From: Thioflexithrix psekupsensis
GTDB lineage: Bacteria > Pseudomonadota > Gammaproteobacteria > Beggiatoales > Beggiatoaceae
NCBI RefSeq assembly: GCF_002149925.1
Contig: NZ_MSLT01000023.1
Span: forward strand, 558,001-622,000
Length of the DNA stretch: 64,000 nt
Direction: 5' to 3'
Shown here: piece after piece, positions 63,973 to 64,000 of the stretch
Position numbering within the stretch: position 1 is the first letter of the stretch
Layout: each line of letters opens with the position of its first letter
Made by a program: the position numbers and the translations under genes
Notes under the pieces: generated by a model
Seen by the model: only the letters and a program-made list of their open reading frames with translations
Database searches by the model: none
What the model was told of the DNA's origin: nothing

Positions 63973-64000
63973 TTATTGGCGTGGGTATTGACATTGTTGA
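63969..64000 (+). CDS. acpS: Holo-[acyl-carrier-protein] synthase AcpS (3' partial)
   Basis: Only ten complete codons are in the window, reading MIIGVGIDIV. This fits the AcpS start G.G.DIVE, whose Asp binds Mg. The ATG overlaps the gph stop (ATGA), so translation is coupled. With so few residues the call is plausible but not secure. Confidence 0.6.
   Translation, partial: MIIGVGIDIV

Overview
The window is chromosomal DNA of a gammaproteobacterium. Supporting signs are the lptB-rpoN-hpf-ptsN order, single-chain PurL, RecC/RecD-type recombination proteins, sdhCDAB, miaA-hfq, ilvBHC and the pcm/rhodanese/TolC order. HPr kinase (HprK) lies in the sigma-54/PTS cluster where enterobacteria have rapZ-npr. 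A large PAS/GAF hybrid kinase, many intergenic inverted repeats and IS630-type elements would suit a Thiotrichales/Beggiatoaceae-like sulfur bacterium. That placement is an impression from gene content, not a demonstrated identity.

Layout. 1-9487: housekeeping genes on the + strand: lptB (5' end outside the window), rpoN, hpf, ptsN, hprK, prfA, purL. 9488-19029: a visibly more AT-rich accessory island. It holds a HerA-type ATPase, a NurA-type nuclease gene split by an intact IS630-family element, a DNA methyltransferase, a ribbon-helix-helix antitoxin with a beheaded PIN toxin, an IS remnant inside a repeat-rich patch, and a leucine-rich-repeat Roc GTPase with nine almost identical 66-bp repeats. 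19030-24130: miaA, hfq and the succinate dehydrogenase operon. 24344-32579: a secreted protein with four helix-hairpin-helix modules, a SIR2 protein, a glycosyltransferase, rho, and ilvBHC on the minus strand.

32738-39107: a second accessory island with two tandem, nearly identical genes for single-chain restriction-modification enzymes of about 1057 residues. They differ essentially only in a 130-residue cassette in the predicted specificity domain. 39362-49121: purD, dgkA, an M16 protease pair (one subunit lacking the zinc motif), a methyltransferase, recD, a TolC-type porin, a rhodanese and pcm. 49262-64000: a 1452-residue hybrid histidine kinase, tex, glcD-glcE (no glcF beside them), recC, rpe, gph and the first codons of acpS.

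How parts fit together. HerA, NurA and the methyltransferase read as one tightly packed operon and may be a DNA-processing or phage-defence unit in which the methylase protects self DNA. The IS630 insertion has cut the nuclease between two conserved DGS motifs; removing 1049 bp (IS plus one TA copy) restores a single 496-codon frame exactly. The tandem R-M genes look like a duplicated enzyme whose target-recognition segment was exchanged, with 2316-bp and 437-bp near-identical arms left on either side. These two loci and the hypervariable LRR protein are the parts most worth a second look. No tRNA, rRNA or CRISPR array was seen.
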